Below, piece by piece: positions 1 through 8,719 of a stretch of DNA of 54,500 bases. The stretch covers positions 1 through 54,500 of the forward strand of contig JAFQWE010000015.1 in assembly GCA_017407645.1 (NCBI GenBank). The letters are read 5' to 3'. This DNA comes from Clostridia bacterium (lineage in GTDB: Bacteria > Bacillota > Clostridia > Oscillospirales > Acutalibacteraceae). The translations under genes were made by a program, and so were the position numbers. The notes below the pieces were generated by a model. That model was not told where the DNA came from. It saw only the letters and a program-made list of their open reading frames with translations, and ran no database searches. How positions within the stretch are numbered: position 1 is the stretch's first letter; each line of letters opens with the position of its first letter.

Positions 1-448
1 CAACAATAATAGTGCCGTAGGGGCGCTTGAAATCAACACCCATACCAAGTGCCGCCGCAACGGGAGCCTCAATAGTGCAAACACTTCTTGCGCCCGATGC
101 CTGAACGGCATCGATAACCGAGCGCTGCTCAACATCGGTAATACCGCTTGGAATCGACACAACAACACGTGGCTTGGTTATAGTTTTGCCAAGCACGCGC
201 GCCATATAATTATTAAGCATATATTCGGTAGCATCGTAATCGACGATAACACCGCGCTCAAGAGGACAAACGGTGCTGTACCGCTCGGTTGAGCGGCCGA
301 TTGCACGCTGAGCGTAGTGACCGAAATTTGCAGGAACCTCGTCATAATTATCCATCAGTACGACTGACGGCTCTGACAAGACGATTTTTCTGTTTTTAAC
401 AATTACCGTTTTGGCGGTGCCCAAATCAATACCGATGTCGTTAAACAT
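1..448 (-). CDS. mreB: MreB/Mbl-family rod-shape actin homologue, N-terminal part
   Basis: The reverse strand from an ATG at 446-448 reads into the left edge of the window, giving about 149 residues; the C-terminal half is missing only because the window ends. The N-terminus carries the actin-family phosphate-1 loop (DIGIDLGTAKT), followed by the MreB-type stretches VVVSIPSGITDVEQR and EAPVAAALGMG. Family members polymerise under the membrane and guide lateral cell-wall synthesis. It is the last gene visible of a minus-strand run after comF, but it has its own consensus promoter. An AAGGATGGG ribosome binding site precedes the ATG. MreB, Mbl and MreBH cannot be told apart from this fragment. 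Confidence 0.9.
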   Translation of the reverse strand, partial: MFNDIGIDLGTAKTVIVKNRKIVLSEPSVVLMDNYDEVPANFGHYAQRAIGRSTERYSTVCPLERGVIVDYDATEYMLNNYMARVLGKTITKPRVVVSIPSGITDVEQRSVIDAVQASGARSVCTIEAPVAAALGMGVDFKRPYGTIIV

Positions 449-476
449 TATACCCATCCTTAATTTTAATGATTAA

Positions 477-505
477 ATTATATACAAAAATCAGCCGATT
501 GTCAA
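477..505 (-). promoter_or_regulatory. Consensus sigma-A promoter for the mreB-like gene
   Basis: On the minus strand TTGACA (500-505) and TATAAT (477-482) are separated by exactly 17 bases, a perfect match to the vegetative consensus. The -35 box overlaps the stop codon of comF (502-504), so the mreB-like gene can be transcribed independently of the upstream recD2-comF genes. Confidence 0.85.
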
Positions 506-1182
506 CGCTTGGGTTTAGTAAGCGAAAAGGCAACTGACGTTACACTTACCGCGCCGCCTTTATAAAGCTCGTTTGCGCATTCACTCAAGGTTGTGCCTGT
601 TGTGGTAACGTCATCAATAAGCAAAATCCTTTTGCCCGCCACGTTCTTTCTGCATCTGAAGGCATCTTTAAGATTGCGGCGGCGGTCAACACTGCTGAGC
701 TGATGCTGTTTTTTAGTAAATCGCACCTTTCTTAGACAGTTTTGCTCTTTAATTCCAAGTTGCTTTGAAACGCGAGAAGCAATATACTCACACTGATTGA
801 AGGTGCGGTCATACTCTGCAAAGGGTGACATTGGCACAAAGGTGACAATATCATATTCTTTTCGAAGAGAACGGGCTTTATCAGCAATAACCTTGCCGAT
901 ATAATTTGCACAGTTAAAGGAGTGGGCAAATTTTAATCTTTTTACAATGGTTGCAGCCTCGTTATCATCCTCATAAGAATAAACGCTGTGGATTATAAAA
1001 CGTCTGCCATAAAGGGTTCGCACCCGCGATTTTTTAATTCTGCCCTTTGACAGCGCCTCACTACACTTTTCGCAAACCAATTGATTATATGGCAAAGGTG
1101 TTTTGCAAGAGCAACAAAAGCTTGGAAACAGCAAATGCAGAAAAAGGAGTTTTGCTCTTTCCAAAAGAGAATTTACGGTCAT
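502..1182 (-). CDS. comF: ComF family protein (phosphoribosyltransferase-like)
   Basis: This 226-residue protein has the two parts of ComF: an N-terminal four-cysteine zinc finger (CCSC near residue 23 and CEKC near 38) and a C-terminal type I phosphoribosyltransferase fold with the PRPP-binding loop LLIDDVTTTGTT near residue 190. ComF proteins are needed for DNA uptake in naturally competent bacteria, where they are thought to act on incoming single-stranded DNA; in Clostridia the role is unproven. The start overlaps the end of recD2 by 4 bases, so the two are probably translationally coupled, which joins two DNA-processing proteins. No other competence gene lies in the window. Confidence 0.9.
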   Translation of the reverse strand: MTVNSLLERAKLLFLHLLFPSFCCSCKTPLPYNQLVCEKCSEALSKGRIKKSRVRTLYGRRFIIHSVYSYEDDNEAATIVKRLKFAHSFNCANYIGKVIADKARSLRKEYDIVTFVPMSPFAEYDRTFNQCEYIASRVSKQLGIKEQNCLRKVRFTKKQHQLSSVDRRRNLKDAFRCRKNVAGKRILLIDDVTTTGTTLSECANELYKGGAVSVTSVAFSLTKPKR

Positions 1183-3377
1183 TTGCTATCTCCTAAAAAA
1201 TGGCGCAATGCAGTATAACGCCTTGTTCTTTTAACGTTCTGAGTCATTTCTTCAACCACCTGCTGTTTGCCAACCAAAACAAGCATATTTTTTGCACGGG
1301 TAACGCCCGTATACAAAAGATTGCGGTATTTAAGTTGAGGCGGCATATCGGAAACAGGCATAACCACACACTCATACTCACTGCCCTGACTTTTGTGGAC
1401 TGTGACAGCATAGGCAAGTTCAAGCTGGTCAACAAACTCCATCATATAAAGGGCAACCTTATCGTCAAAGCGGATGTGAAGCAGACCAGACCCCATATCT
1501 ATGCTTTCAAGGAAGCCCACGTCACCGTTAAAGATGCCTGTGCCGTCGGTGCCGTCATCCTTATTCCAAGTGATGTCGTAATTATTTTTAATCTGCATTA
1601 CCTTGTCGCCCTCACGCAAGATAAACTTGCCCACGTGTATTTCTTTTTTATCCCTTGAAGGCGGATTTACAAGATTTTGCATTGCGGTGTTTATTGCAAG
1701 AGTGCCTGCATCCCATTTGCGCGAAGGACAGAGAATCTGTATATCCTCTAAAGCGTTATATTCATAGGCGTTAGGTAATCTTTCAGTGGCAAGGTTGCAC
1801 ACCAAATCGGCAACTGAATGGGCATTTTCGCATTTTAAGAAGAAAAAGTCAGAGTCACGAAGGGATAAATCAGGAGTTTCCCCTCTTAAGATTTTGTGAG
1901 CATTCGTAACAATGGCACTTTCCATTGCCTGACGAAAAACCTCGGTCAGTTCAACTGTGGGGATAATGCCTGAATCAATCAAATCCTGCAGTACGTTGCC
2001 TGCGCCAACCGATGGCAACTGGTCACTGTCACCCACAAGGACAAGTCGGCATCCAAAAGGCACTGCGCGAAGCAGACTTTCAAAAAGCACCGAATCAACC
2101 ATTGACATTTCGTCAACAATAAGCACGTGGCAATCCAAGGTGTTACGCTCATTTTTTGAGAAATAGGGTCGATGAGACTCGTCCCACTCAACCTCTAACA
2201 AACGGTGTATGGTTTTTGCCTCGTTGCCCGTAACCTCACTCATTCTTTTGGCGGCGCGGCCTGTGGGGGCGGCAAGAAGAATTTTAAGTCCAGATTGCTC
2301 TAAAATATGTATTATTGCATTAAGGGTGGTGGTTTTGCCTGTACCCGGGCCGCCTGTAAGAATAAGCATACCCTTATTGACAGCCAACTCAATTGCCCTT
2401 TTTTGCAATGCACCAAATTCTATATCAAGGTCATTTTGTACCTGTGCAATATGACGGTTAACGTCAATAACCGACGGTGGCGGACATCCTGCAATACTTT
2501 TAATGCGTGTGGCAATATAACTTTCTGCCTTGTACTGATAGGGTAAAAACAGATAAGGCACATCTTCTATATCTGCAAGGGTTATTCTGCCCTGCCCTAT
2601 CATTTTGTCGCAACAGTCGGATACTGTTTTTTCATCCACACCAAGCAAATCACTTGCTACAGGAAGTGCCTTGTGACGAGGTATACAAGTGTGGCCGTTT
2701 TGAATATTGTGACGAAGCACATACTCAATACCGCACATAATTCGGTATTCAAAATCGGCGCCGTAGCCCATTGCCTGCGCAATTTCATCTGCACGTTCAA
2801 AAGAAAAGCGCATATCGTCAGAGCAAAAATAGTAAGGATTGAGTTTGATTTTATCTATCGCTGCGGTGCCAAGCAGTTTAAAAAGGCGCAAGGCTTCATC
2901 GGGGGTTACTTTAAACTGCGCAAGATAAACCATAAGGTCGCGCACACCGAAATTCTTTATGTATTCTTCAGAAATTGCCATTGCTTTAGCGTGTGATATA
3001 CCCTTTATTTCTGCAAGGCGCTGAGGCTCCTTTTCAATAACGTTAAGGGTATTATCACCAAAGCGGTTAACAATTCTTAAGGCGGTCGCAGGCCCTATTC
3101 CTTTTATTCCGCCTGATGCAAGGTATTTATAAATTGATGCAGCGGTATCGGGCACACAACGCTCGCACTCGTCAACCTTGAACTGAGGTCCAAAAGTGTA
3201 GTGCTCGGTATGTTCACCCGTAAGCTTTACCGTCTCGCCAACTCCTGCGCCTGCAAGATTGCCCACAACGGTGATAAGACGCTTGCCGTCATTAAGTTGG
3301 GCAACCGTAAATCCGTTTGAGGGATTGGTAAAAGAGACCTTTTCAATTATACCGCTTAAGTTCTCTTTTTGAGACAT
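1179..3377 (-). CDS. recD2: RecD2-type ATP-dependent DNA helicase
   Basis: At 732 residues this has the usual RecD2 length. It has an N-terminal OB-like region, helix-hairpin-helix repeats (GIKGIGPATALRIV near residue 92 and EIKGISHAKAMAI near 124), a Walker A motif GGPGTGKTTT near residue 342, a Walker B motif VLIVDEMSMVD near 420, and the C-terminal superfamily 1 motif TVHKSQGSEY near 660. RecD2 is a 5'-3' helicase acting outside RecBCD, linked to repair and replication-fork maintenance in Firmicutes. The ATG follows AAGGAG at a good distance. It lies between the small membrane protein gene (16-base gap) and comF (4-base overlap). Confidence 0.95.
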   Translation of the reverse strand: MSQKENLSGIIEKVSFTNPSNGFTVAQLNDGKRLITVVGNLAGAGVGETVKLTGEHTEHYTFGPQFKVDECERCVPDTAASIYKYLASGGIKGIGPATALRIVNRFGDNTLNVIEKEPQRLAEIKGISHAKAMAISEEYIKNFGVRDLMVYLAQFKVTPDEALRLFKLLGTAAIDKIKLNPYYFCSDDMRFSFERADEIAQAMGYGADFEYRIMCGIEYVLRHNIQNGHTCIPRHKALPVASDLLGVDEKTVSDCCDKMIGQGRITLADIEDVPYLFLPYQYKAESYIATRIKSIAGCPPPSVIDVNRHIAQVQNDLDIEFGALQKRAIELAVNKGMLILTGGPGTGKTTTLNAIIHILEQSGLKILLAAPTGRAAKRMSEVTGNEAKTIHRLLEVEWDESHRPYFSKNERNTLDCHVLIVDEMSMVDSVLFESLLRAVPFGCRLVLVGDSDQLPSVGAGNVLQDLIDSGIIPTVELTEVFRQAMESAIVTNAHKILRGETPDLSLRDSDFFFLKCENAHSVADLVCNLATERLPNAYEYNALEDIQILCPSRKWDAGTLAINTAMQNLVNPPSRDKKEIHVGKFILREGDKVMQIKNNYDITWNKDDGTDGTGIFNGDVGFLESIDMGSGLLHIRFDDKVALYMMEFVDQLELAYAVTVHKSQGSEYECVVMPVSDMPPQLKYRNLLYTGVTRAKNMLVLVGKQQVVEEMTQNVKRTRRYTALRHFLGDSK

Positions 3378-3393
3378 GGCTTACTCCTTAAAT

Positions 3394-3666
3394 CTAAATA
3401 ACCTTAAAGCCTAACTGACCTGCTTTTTCATTTAACGCGCTGATTAAATCTTCATCTGTAAGATTGTTGATGCATACGATTTTTGATGCTCTTTCGGGAT
3501 GAGCTTCAATATAACTAACAAGCCGCTCGTAACTTGTGCCATTAGACACCGAATAATAAGTAGTATCTTTTTTGCAATGCTTATTACCGCACAAAGCACC
3601 GGCAACAAGACAGATAACTATATATAATGCTATTACGCTTATAAGAAAAATTATTGCAAAAGTCAC
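3394..3666 (-). CDS. Small membrane-anchored protein of unknown function
   Basis: This 90-residue protein starts at a GTG (3664-3666) behind an AGGTGA ribosome binding site. One strongly hydrophobic segment (about residues 3-27) is followed by a CGNKHCKKD stretch and a soluble tail of about 60 residues. I do not recognise the family. The tail (LVSYIEAHPERASKIVCINNLTDEDLI) looks like a small folded domain. It is the first gene of the recD2-comF run, 16 bases ahead of recD2, and is separated from cdaR by a hairpin. The coding call rests on the ribosome binding site, the spacing and the membrane segment. Confidence 0.75.
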   Translation of the reverse strand: MTFAIIFLISVIALYIVICLVAGALCGNKHCKKDTTYYSVSNGTSYERLVSYIEAHPERASKIVCINNLTDEDLISALNEKAGQLGFKVI

Positions 3667-3716
3667 AATATCACCTCACACCATTTTATGAGGGCAGATT
3701 TTATGTGACACTATCA

Positions 3717-3750
3717 ATATAACCTTTTGCAATTAAGCAAAAGGTTATAT
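3717..3750 (-). terminator. Hairpin after cdaA-cdaR
   Basis: A perfect 14-base stem (ATATAACCTTTTGC and its complement) with a 6-base loop lies just past the cdaR stop. On the minus strand the tail after the stem is only moderately T-rich; the better T-run is on the plus strand. It probably ends the cdaAR transcript but may be leaky into the small membrane protein and recD2. Confidence 0.55.
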
Positions 3751-3755
3751 TTTTC

Positions 3756-5039
3756 TTATTTCTGCTTTATTGTAATGTAGGCAGTATACTCTTTGTTAAA
3801 GGTGGACACCCACAAGGTATCATATGTGCCGTCAAGCTTAATAGTGGCAGGCACAGTATACTGACCGGGTTTGGTAAATTCACCAAGATTTACAAATACC
3901 GTAAGATTTGACGCGGTAACCTTTGAAACATCGGAGCGGTTGCCGTAAACATCCACCGTTAAGGCGTTGTTAAGTTCAATCTCACCAAGGGTTGAATTCA
4001 CATTTGTAACTTCAAGGTTGTTAACCTTAATGGTTTTATAACGCACGGTAGACGTGTCGACTGTTACCTTAACCTTTTGAGGTCCGTCATGGACACGCAC
4101 ACCTGCAGGCAGATTGAACTGACATTCAAAAACATTGTTATCGGTTGCAACCTGTGAATAATCAATAGGCATCAAATCAATCTTTTGCAGTGAGTCAAGG
4201 GTTTTGGGGTCACCAATCAAGGTTACCTTTGAAACGTCCATTGAATAGTCGCAGAAAAGCTTTACAGGTGCGTTATTAAAGACGGCGTTTACGTTAACCT
4301 CTTTTGTTTTAGAGATTGAAACTGTTATATTTGCTTTTTCAAAACTTAAATCAAGACCATCTGTCGAAATTTCCTTGCCCTTTTTATCAAGAAGCACTAC
4401 CTTTGCTTCAAACTGTGCAGTTGCAGAAATTTCTTTACTCTCGTCAGTTCTTAGCACAACCGTATGAATCTTATCCACCTTTGACTGAGCACCGCTTACT
4501 GTAAGAGTGCCGTTTGCCCCATCGGTAATATAGGGCATTTCTTTAATAAGTCCGCTTGATGCAGGTGCTGTGATTCCGTTTGCCTCTGCCACAAGCTTAT
4601 CAAAGGTGCGGGTTGCCACACTGTCTACAAGAATATCAACCGTTCTGGGATTGATAGAAACAACGTCAAAATCAGAGAAAATTGATGATTTTGTGTAGTT
4701 AAGGGCAACAGTATATTCACCCGGTTTAGTTATATCATTTAATGACGGGGTGATTGTAAGGTCAGCCGCCGACACCTTCATAATATTTGCGGTTTTGCCT
4801 GTTATAACAACCTCTACCGAATCGGAACTGTGGGTTATAATCTCAAGATCGTTGGTAGAAACTGCAGTGTTGCTTACATCGAATGAAATGGGAACATCCC
4901 TTAGAGTTCGGGTAGACGTGGGATTGTAATACTGCTTAAAGCCGTACCAAATAAGGAAAGAAAGCACAAGAGATGCTACAAGCCAAAACTTGCGACTGCG
5001 ACCGAGGCGGCTAAGAAAAGATGTGATTTTATTCATCAT
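3756..5039 (-). CDS. cdaR: CdaR (YbbR-domain) regulator of diadenylate cyclase
   Basis: This 427-residue protein has one N-terminal membrane segment (about residues 16-32, FWLVASLVLSFLIWYGF) and then several YbbR repeats of roughly 80 residues, recognisable by repeated beta-strand pairs and the recurring TKPGQYTV/TKPGEYTV motif. CdaR is the membrane-bound extracellular partner that modulates CdaA. Its start overlaps the end of cdaA by 11 bases. In many Firmicutes glmM follows as the third gene; here it does not, and a hairpin and an unrelated gene come next. Confidence 0.92.
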   Translation of the reverse strand: MMNKITSFLSRLGRSRKFWLVASLVLSFLIWYGFKQYYNPTSTRTLRDVPISFDVSNTAVSTNDLEIITHSSDSVEVVITGKTANIMKVSAADLTITPSLNDITKPGEYTVALNYTKSSIFSDFDVVSINPRTVDILVDSVATRTFDKLVAEANGITAPASSGLIKEMPYITDGANGTLTVSGAQSKVDKIHTVVLRTDESKEISATAQFEAKVVLLDKKGKEISTDGLDLSFEKANITVSISKTKEVNVNAVFNNAPVKLFCDYSMDVSKVTLIGDPKTLDSLQKIDLMPIDYSQVATDNNVFECQFNLPAGVRVHDGPQKVKVTVDTSTVRYKTIKVNNLEVTNVNSTLGEIELNNALTVDVYGNRSDVSKVTASNLTVFVNLGEFTKPGQYTVPATIKLDGTYDTLWVSTFNKEYTAYITIKQK

Positions 5040-5919
5040 TCTTCTTTACCCCCTTTTTGATTGCATTTTTAATTGCGGTAAAGGTGAACTTGCTTTCGGT
5101 ATTTTCTTCCTCTTTTATAAGGGCGTTTTTCAAGTATTCAAGTAATTCAGATGCGGTTAAGTTGCGTTTTAGGTTGCCGTCCTTTGCCACTGAAATAATG
5201 CCTGTTTCCTCTGAAACAACCACCACAATAGCATCGGAGTTTTCACTCATACCTAAAGAAGCGCGATGACGAGTGCCTAAATCCTTGCTTAAATTTGAGT
5301 TTTGTGAAAGGGGTAAAATACAACCTGCGGCATACACCCTTGCGCCGCGAATAATCATTGCGCCATCGTGAAGAGGTGCCTTGGGGTAAAAGACGTTGGT
5401 TATTACTTCCATACTTGACTGCGCGTCAATTACAGTACCTGTTTTGATAATATCGCCAAGCCTTGTTTCTTGCTCAAACACAATAAGGGCGCCTGTTTTG
5501 CTTTTTGACATTTCACCGCAAGCACGTGAAACATTATCGATACAAGTATCCAACTCGGCATATTCCGAATGGCCCTTGCGGTTGAATTTTGAGAAGTTGG
5601 TAAGACTTACTTGCTCAAGCACGTTGCGTATTTCGGGTTGAAAAATCACAACCAAGGCAATAAATCCTGAGCCGATAATTGCCCTTAACACCACCGATAA
5701 AGTGGTCATTTCAAATATTTCAGCAACAAACCACGCCATAACAAGCGCAACAATACCGCCCACTAACTGTTTAGCGCGGGTTTGACGGACAAGTTGGACA
5801 AGTTTGTAAATTAAAAAAGCAACTACCAAAATATCAATAAGGTCTGCCACACCAAATGAACGCATTACACCGATAAAACGATAATATTCGTTAACAATCC
5901 AGTCTAAAACAGCACTCAT
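5029..5919 (-). CDS. cdaA: Diadenylate cyclase CdaA (c-di-AMP synthase)
   Basis: This 296-residue protein has three N-terminal transmembrane segments (about residues 26-43, 50-70 and 74-93) and a cytoplasmic DAC domain. Both catalytic signatures are intact: D185-G186-A187 (LHDGAMIIRG) and R217-H218-R219 (GTRHRAS). CdaA joins two ATP molecules to make c-di-AMP, which controls potassium and osmolyte transport and cell-wall homeostasis in Firmicutes. The ATG follows a GGTTGGGGGTG ribosome binding site and a recognisable promoter. Confidence 0.95.
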   Translation of the reverse strand: MSAVLDWIVNEYYRFIGVMRSFGVADLIDILVVAFLIYKLVQLVRQTRAKQLVGGIVALVMAWFVAEIFEMTTLSVVLRAIIGSGFIALVVIFQPEIRNVLEQVSLTNFSKFNRKGHSEYAELDTCIDNVSRACGEMSKSKTGALIVFEQETRLGDIIKTGTVIDAQSSMEVITNVFYPKAPLHDGAMIIRGARVYAAGCILPLSQNSNLSKDLGTRHRASLGMSENSDAIVVVVSEETGIISVAKDGNLKRNLTASELLEYLKNALIKEEENTESKFTFTAIKNAIKKGVKKNDE

Positions 5920-5957
5920 TTTAACACCCCCAACCGCAAATATATCTATACACTTTT

Positions 5958-5985
5958 ATTTTAACATAAATAACTGCGAATTCAA
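5958..5985 (-). promoter_or_regulatory. Likely promoter of cdaA-cdaR
   Basis: Minus-strand TTGAAT (5980-5985) and TAAAAT (5958-5963) are 16 bases apart, about 40 bases before the cdaA start. The match to the vegetative consensus is good but not perfect. Confidence 0.55.
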
Positions 5986-6026
5986 TAGTAAATTGGGGTA
6001 TTTTTTAGTATTTTTTAAATTATTTA

Positions 6027-6055
6027 TTGATTAAACTCATGTTTTACTGTATAAT
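6027..6055 (+). promoter_or_regulatory. Likely promoter of ispD-ispF
   Basis: TTGATT (6027-6032), a 17-base spacer and TATAAT (6050-6055) predict transcription from about 6062. This places the in-frame upstream TTG (6027), ATG (6039) and GTG (6060) outside the transcript and favours the TTG at 6072 as the ispD start. Confidence 0.6.
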
Positions 6056-6071
6056 TTACGTGGTGATAAAT

Positions 6072-6791
6072 TTGATTACAGAAACTTTGCAATACGTTGA
6101 AATTGACCAGTCAAATTCTAATACCGCCGCAATTATTGTTGCAGGCGGCTCTTCTCAACGTATGAAGGGTATAAACAAACTGCTTTGCCCTATTCTTGAT
6201 ATACCTGTAATAGCACGCACCCTTATGGCTTATGAAAACTGCAACTCTATCGGCGGCATATATGTTGCCTGCCGTGAAAGTGACATTGCAGATATTCAAA
6301 ACATTTGCGACAAATACGGCATTATTAAGCTAAAGGCTATTGTTAAAGGCGGCAATACCAGGGCACAATCGGTAAAAAACGCCTTTGATGCAGTTGACCA
6401 GAGTTTTAGTTACATTGCAATTGCAGACGGGGCAAGACCACTCACAACCCCCGAAATTATTGACCGCGTGCTTGACGAGGCAATGCGGTGCGGCGCCGCT
6501 TTGTGCGCAGTGCCCGTTACCGACACTGTAAAGGTGGCAGACGGAAATCGGTTTATTGAAAGCACGCCTGACCGCAGTCGGCTTTGGGCGGCACAAACTC
6601 CTCAGATATTTAACCGCGAAATTTATGCCAACGCACTCAGTTTTGGCGGCGATTTTACCGATGACTGTGCCTTGGTTGAGGCGGCAGGCACAAGGGTGAA
6701 AATTGTGGAGGGCTCCCCTACTAACATAAAAATCACTGTACCCACCGATATTATTATTGCGGAAGCTCTTATTAAGGAGGCAGAAAAATGA
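6072..6791 (+). CDS. ispD: 2-C-methyl-D-erythritol 4-phosphate cytidylyltransferase
   Basis: IspD transfers CMP from CTP to methylerythritol phosphate, the third step of the non-mevalonate isoprenoid pathway. The nucleotide-binding signature [15 protein letters not shown], the core motif [15 protein letters not shown], the [14 protein letters not shown] segment and the C-terminal [15 protein letters not shown] stretch are all present. The frame is open back to 6027, but the promoter and a GGTGA ribosome-binding-like sequence at 6062-6066 point to TTG 6072 (239 residues). The stop overlaps the ispF start by 4 bases. The exact start remains uncertain because the predicted leader is very short. 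Confidence 0.93.
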   Translation: MITETLQYVEIDQSNSNTAAIIVAGGSSQRMKGINKLLCPILDIPVIARTLMAYENCNSIGGIYVACRESDIADIQNICDKYGIIKLKAIVKGGNTRAQSVKNAFDAVDQSFSYIAIADGARPLTTPEIIDRVLDEAMRCGAALCAVPVTDTVKVADGNRFIESTPDRSRLWAAQTPQIFNREIYANALSFGGDFTDDCALVEAAGTRVKIVEGSPTNIKITVPTDIIIAEALIKEAEK

Positions 6792-7258
6792 GAATCGGCA
6801 ACGGATATGACGTTCACCGTTTAACCGCAGGCAGAAAGCTTATTTTAGGCGGTGTTGAGATTCCTTTTGAATTAGGTCTTGACGGTCACTCGGATGCAGA
6901 CGTGCTAACCCACGCTATATGCGATGCTTTGCTTGGTGCTGCCGCCCTTGGTGACATCGGCAAGCATTTCCCCGACAGTGACCCACAGTATAAGGGCGCA
7001 GACAGTTTGAAGCTTTTAGAATGTGTATGCAGCCTTTTGGTTGAAAAAGGTTACGCCATATCAAATATTGACAGTATTATTGTGGCGCAAAAGCCAAAAA
7101 TCGCACCTTATATTGACCAAATGAGGCAAAATATTGCCTCTGCCGCAAAAATAGATTTAGACCGTGTAAGCGTTAAAGCCACCACCGAAGAAAAGCTTGG
7201 CTTTACAGGTCGTTTGGAGGGTATATCCGCTCACAGCGTTTGCCTTATAGAAGGCTGA
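6788..7258 (+). CDS. ispF: 2-C-methyl-D-erythritol 2,4-cyclodiphosphate synthase
   Basis: This 156-residue protein begins [12 protein letters not shown], the IspF signature with metal-binding Asp and His (DVH), and contains [20 protein letters not shown] with the third metal ligand, and [13 protein letters not shown] near the end. IspF cyclises the product of IspE, releasing CMP. The ATGA overlap with ispD and an AAGGAGG ribosome binding site inside ispD show translational coupling. The partner kinase gene ispE is not in the window. Confidence 0.96.
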   Translation: MRIGNGYDVHRLTAGRKLILGGVEIPFELGLDGHSDADVLTHAICDALLGAAALGDIGKHFPDSDPQYKGADSLKLLECVCSLLVEKGYAISNIDSIIVAQKPKIAPYIDQMRQNIASAAKIDLDRVSVKATTEEKLGFTGRLEGISAHSVCLIEG

Positions 7259-7275
7259 AATAAATAACAGTTATT

Positions 7276-7316
7276 AGCCCCGATGCATAGTATGTACTGT
7301 GTATCGGGGCTATTTT
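7276..7316 (+). terminator. Rho-independent terminator after ispDF
   Basis: AGCCCCGAT (7276-7284) pairs with ATCGGGGCT (7303-7311), the stem continues with mismatches inside, and a short T-rich tail (ATTTTA) follows. It lies 17 bases past the ispF stop. The tail is weak, so some read-through into the DUF3343 gene is possible. Confidence 0.7.
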
Positions 7317-7337
7317 ATACGAAACGGAGGAAGTTAT

Positions 7338-7559
7338 GTGGGACAGCATCTTATTATGGTAAGTTCAATAACACAAGCCATTAAAGGCCGCGACTTACTG
7401 AGAAGTAACGGCAAAAAAGCATATATTGAAAAGACACCCAGCCATCTTGATACCCACGGCTGTGGATACAGCATTATTGTTTATGAACAACCTGAAAATG
7501 TAATTTCGCTGCTTAAAAACAGCGGAATAAGAATAATCGGCACATCTGACAGAATTTAA
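7338..7559 (+). CDS. DUF3343-type small protein (putative sulfur/selenium carrier-like)
   Basis: From the GTG at 7338, behind a GGAGG ribosome binding site at 7326-7330, this encodes 73 residues. An ATG at 7336 lies in another frame and stops after eight codons. The pattern HLIMVSSITQAIKGRDLLRS, a short beta-alpha unit, then the HGCGYSIIV segment with one conserved-looking cysteine, matches the DUF3343 family as I know it. Such proteins often sit beside a cysteine-desulfurase-like gene, as here (11-base gap), and a role in receiving sulfur or selenium has been proposed but not proven. The function is inferred from family and neighbour. Confidence 0.75.
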   Translation: MGQHLIMVSSITQAIKGRDLLRSNGKKAYIEKTPSHLDTHGCGYSIIVYEQPENVISLLKNSGIRIIGTSDRI

Positions 7560-7570
7560 GGAGAGGCAGT

Positions 7571-8719
7571 ATGATTTATCTTGATAATGCCGCGACCACC
7601 TCACCAAAGCCTCAAAAGGTTATTCGTGCGGTAACCAATGCTCTTGTTTATTTGTCGGCAAATCCCGGCAGAAGCGGTCATTCCACGTCGGAAAACGCCG
7701 CCATCGTAATGTACGAGACAAGAAACAAGGTTGCAAAACTGTTTAACGCGCCAAATGCAGAAGGTGTAATATTTACTCCCAACTGCACCGCGTCAATAAA
7801 CTACGTCCTTAAAGGTCTGCTTAAACGGGGTGACAGAATCGTTACCTCCTCACTTGAGCATAACGCGGTTATAAGACCGCTTACTGCACTAAAAAAATAC
7901 GGAATTGGATTTGACGTTTTTGAGGTTGATATTGATAACAGTGAAACTACCTTTAAGAATTTTTTAAACACGGTCGGCAATGATACCCGTATGGTTATAT
8001 GCACCCACGCGTCTAACGTTACAGGCACGTTGCTTCCAATTAAAAAAATCGGCGCTTACTGTAAAGAAAAGGGTATACTTTTCGCAGTGGATGCCGCTCA
8101 GTCGGCAGGGGTAATTCCCATTGATATGAAAGAAATGGGGATAGATTATTTATGCGTAGCGGCTCATAAAGGTTTGTATGCACCTATGGGGACGGGGCTT
8201 CTTATTATGTCGGGTCCCACTCCTGCAACTATTATTGAGGGCGGTACGGGTACAGAGTCAGCAAATCTTAATCAGCCAATTGATTTGCCTGAAAAGTATG
8301 AAAGCGGAACGGTTAATCTGCCGGGCATTGCAGGCATCAGGGCAGGCATTGATTTTATAAACGAAAAAGGCATCGACAGAATAAGAAACCACGAAATCAA
8401 ACTGATAAAGCTTGCTTACAACCGACTTTCGAAAATATCGGGAATACGGCTATATTCAAGTCAGTATGACGACAAAGCTCCTCTTCTGTCATTTAATCTG
8501 AATGGAATGAACTCCATTCAGGTAGCAAACGAGCTAAACCGACACTCCGTAGCGGTCAGAGCCGGTCTTCACTGCGCGCCTTTTGCCCACAAAAGACTTG
8601 GCACTATCGACTGTGGAACGGTGAGAATTTCGCCTTCTGCCTTTACGAGCGAGGCAGATATTATAAAAACCACCGAATACGTGGCTAATATAGCGTCAAA
8701 AAGCAAGGCTATTTTTTAA
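7571..8719 (+). CDS. Aminotransferase class V / cysteine desulfurase-like protein
   Basis: This 382-residue PLP enzyme starts MIYLDNAATTSPKPQKV. It has the PLP-lysine motif VAAHKGLYAPMGTG (lysine near residue 202), the upstream Asp/His cofactor contacts (ICTHASNVTG, FAVDAAQSAG) and the persulfide cysteine motif RAGLHCAPFAHKRLGT near residue 335. It most resembles the group of cysteine desulfurases encoded next to DUF3343 proteins rather than IscS or SufS: no iscU, sufU or suf genes are adjacent. It would release sulfur (or selenium) from cysteine (selenocysteine) as a persulfide, perhaps onto the DUF3343 partner. Ribosome binding site: AAGGAGAGG. Confidence 0.9.
   Translation: MIYLDNAATTSPKPQKVIRAVTNALVYLSANPGRSGHSTSENAAIVMYETRNKVAKLFNAPNAEGVIFTPNCTASINYVLKGLLKRGDRIVTSSLEHNAVIRPLTALKKYGIGFDVFEVDIDNSETTFKNFLNTVGNDTRMVICTHASNVTGTLLPIKKIGAYCKEKGILFAVDAAQSAGVIPIDMKEMGIDYLCVAAHKGLYAPMGTGLLIMSGPTPATIIEGGTGTESANLNQPIDLPEKYESGTVNLPGIAGIRAGIDFINEKGIDRIRNHEIKLIKLAYNRLSKISGIRLYSSQYDDKAPLLSFNLNGMNSIQVANELNRHSVAVRAGLHCAPFAHKRLGTIDCGTVRISPSAFTSEADIIKTTEYVANIASKSKAIF

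Noticed and set aside
6027-6071. Longer IspD starting at TTG 6027 or ATG 6039
   Set aside because: These codons lie inside the predicted -35/-10 promoter and have no ribosome binding site; the extra residues do not match the family N-terminus.
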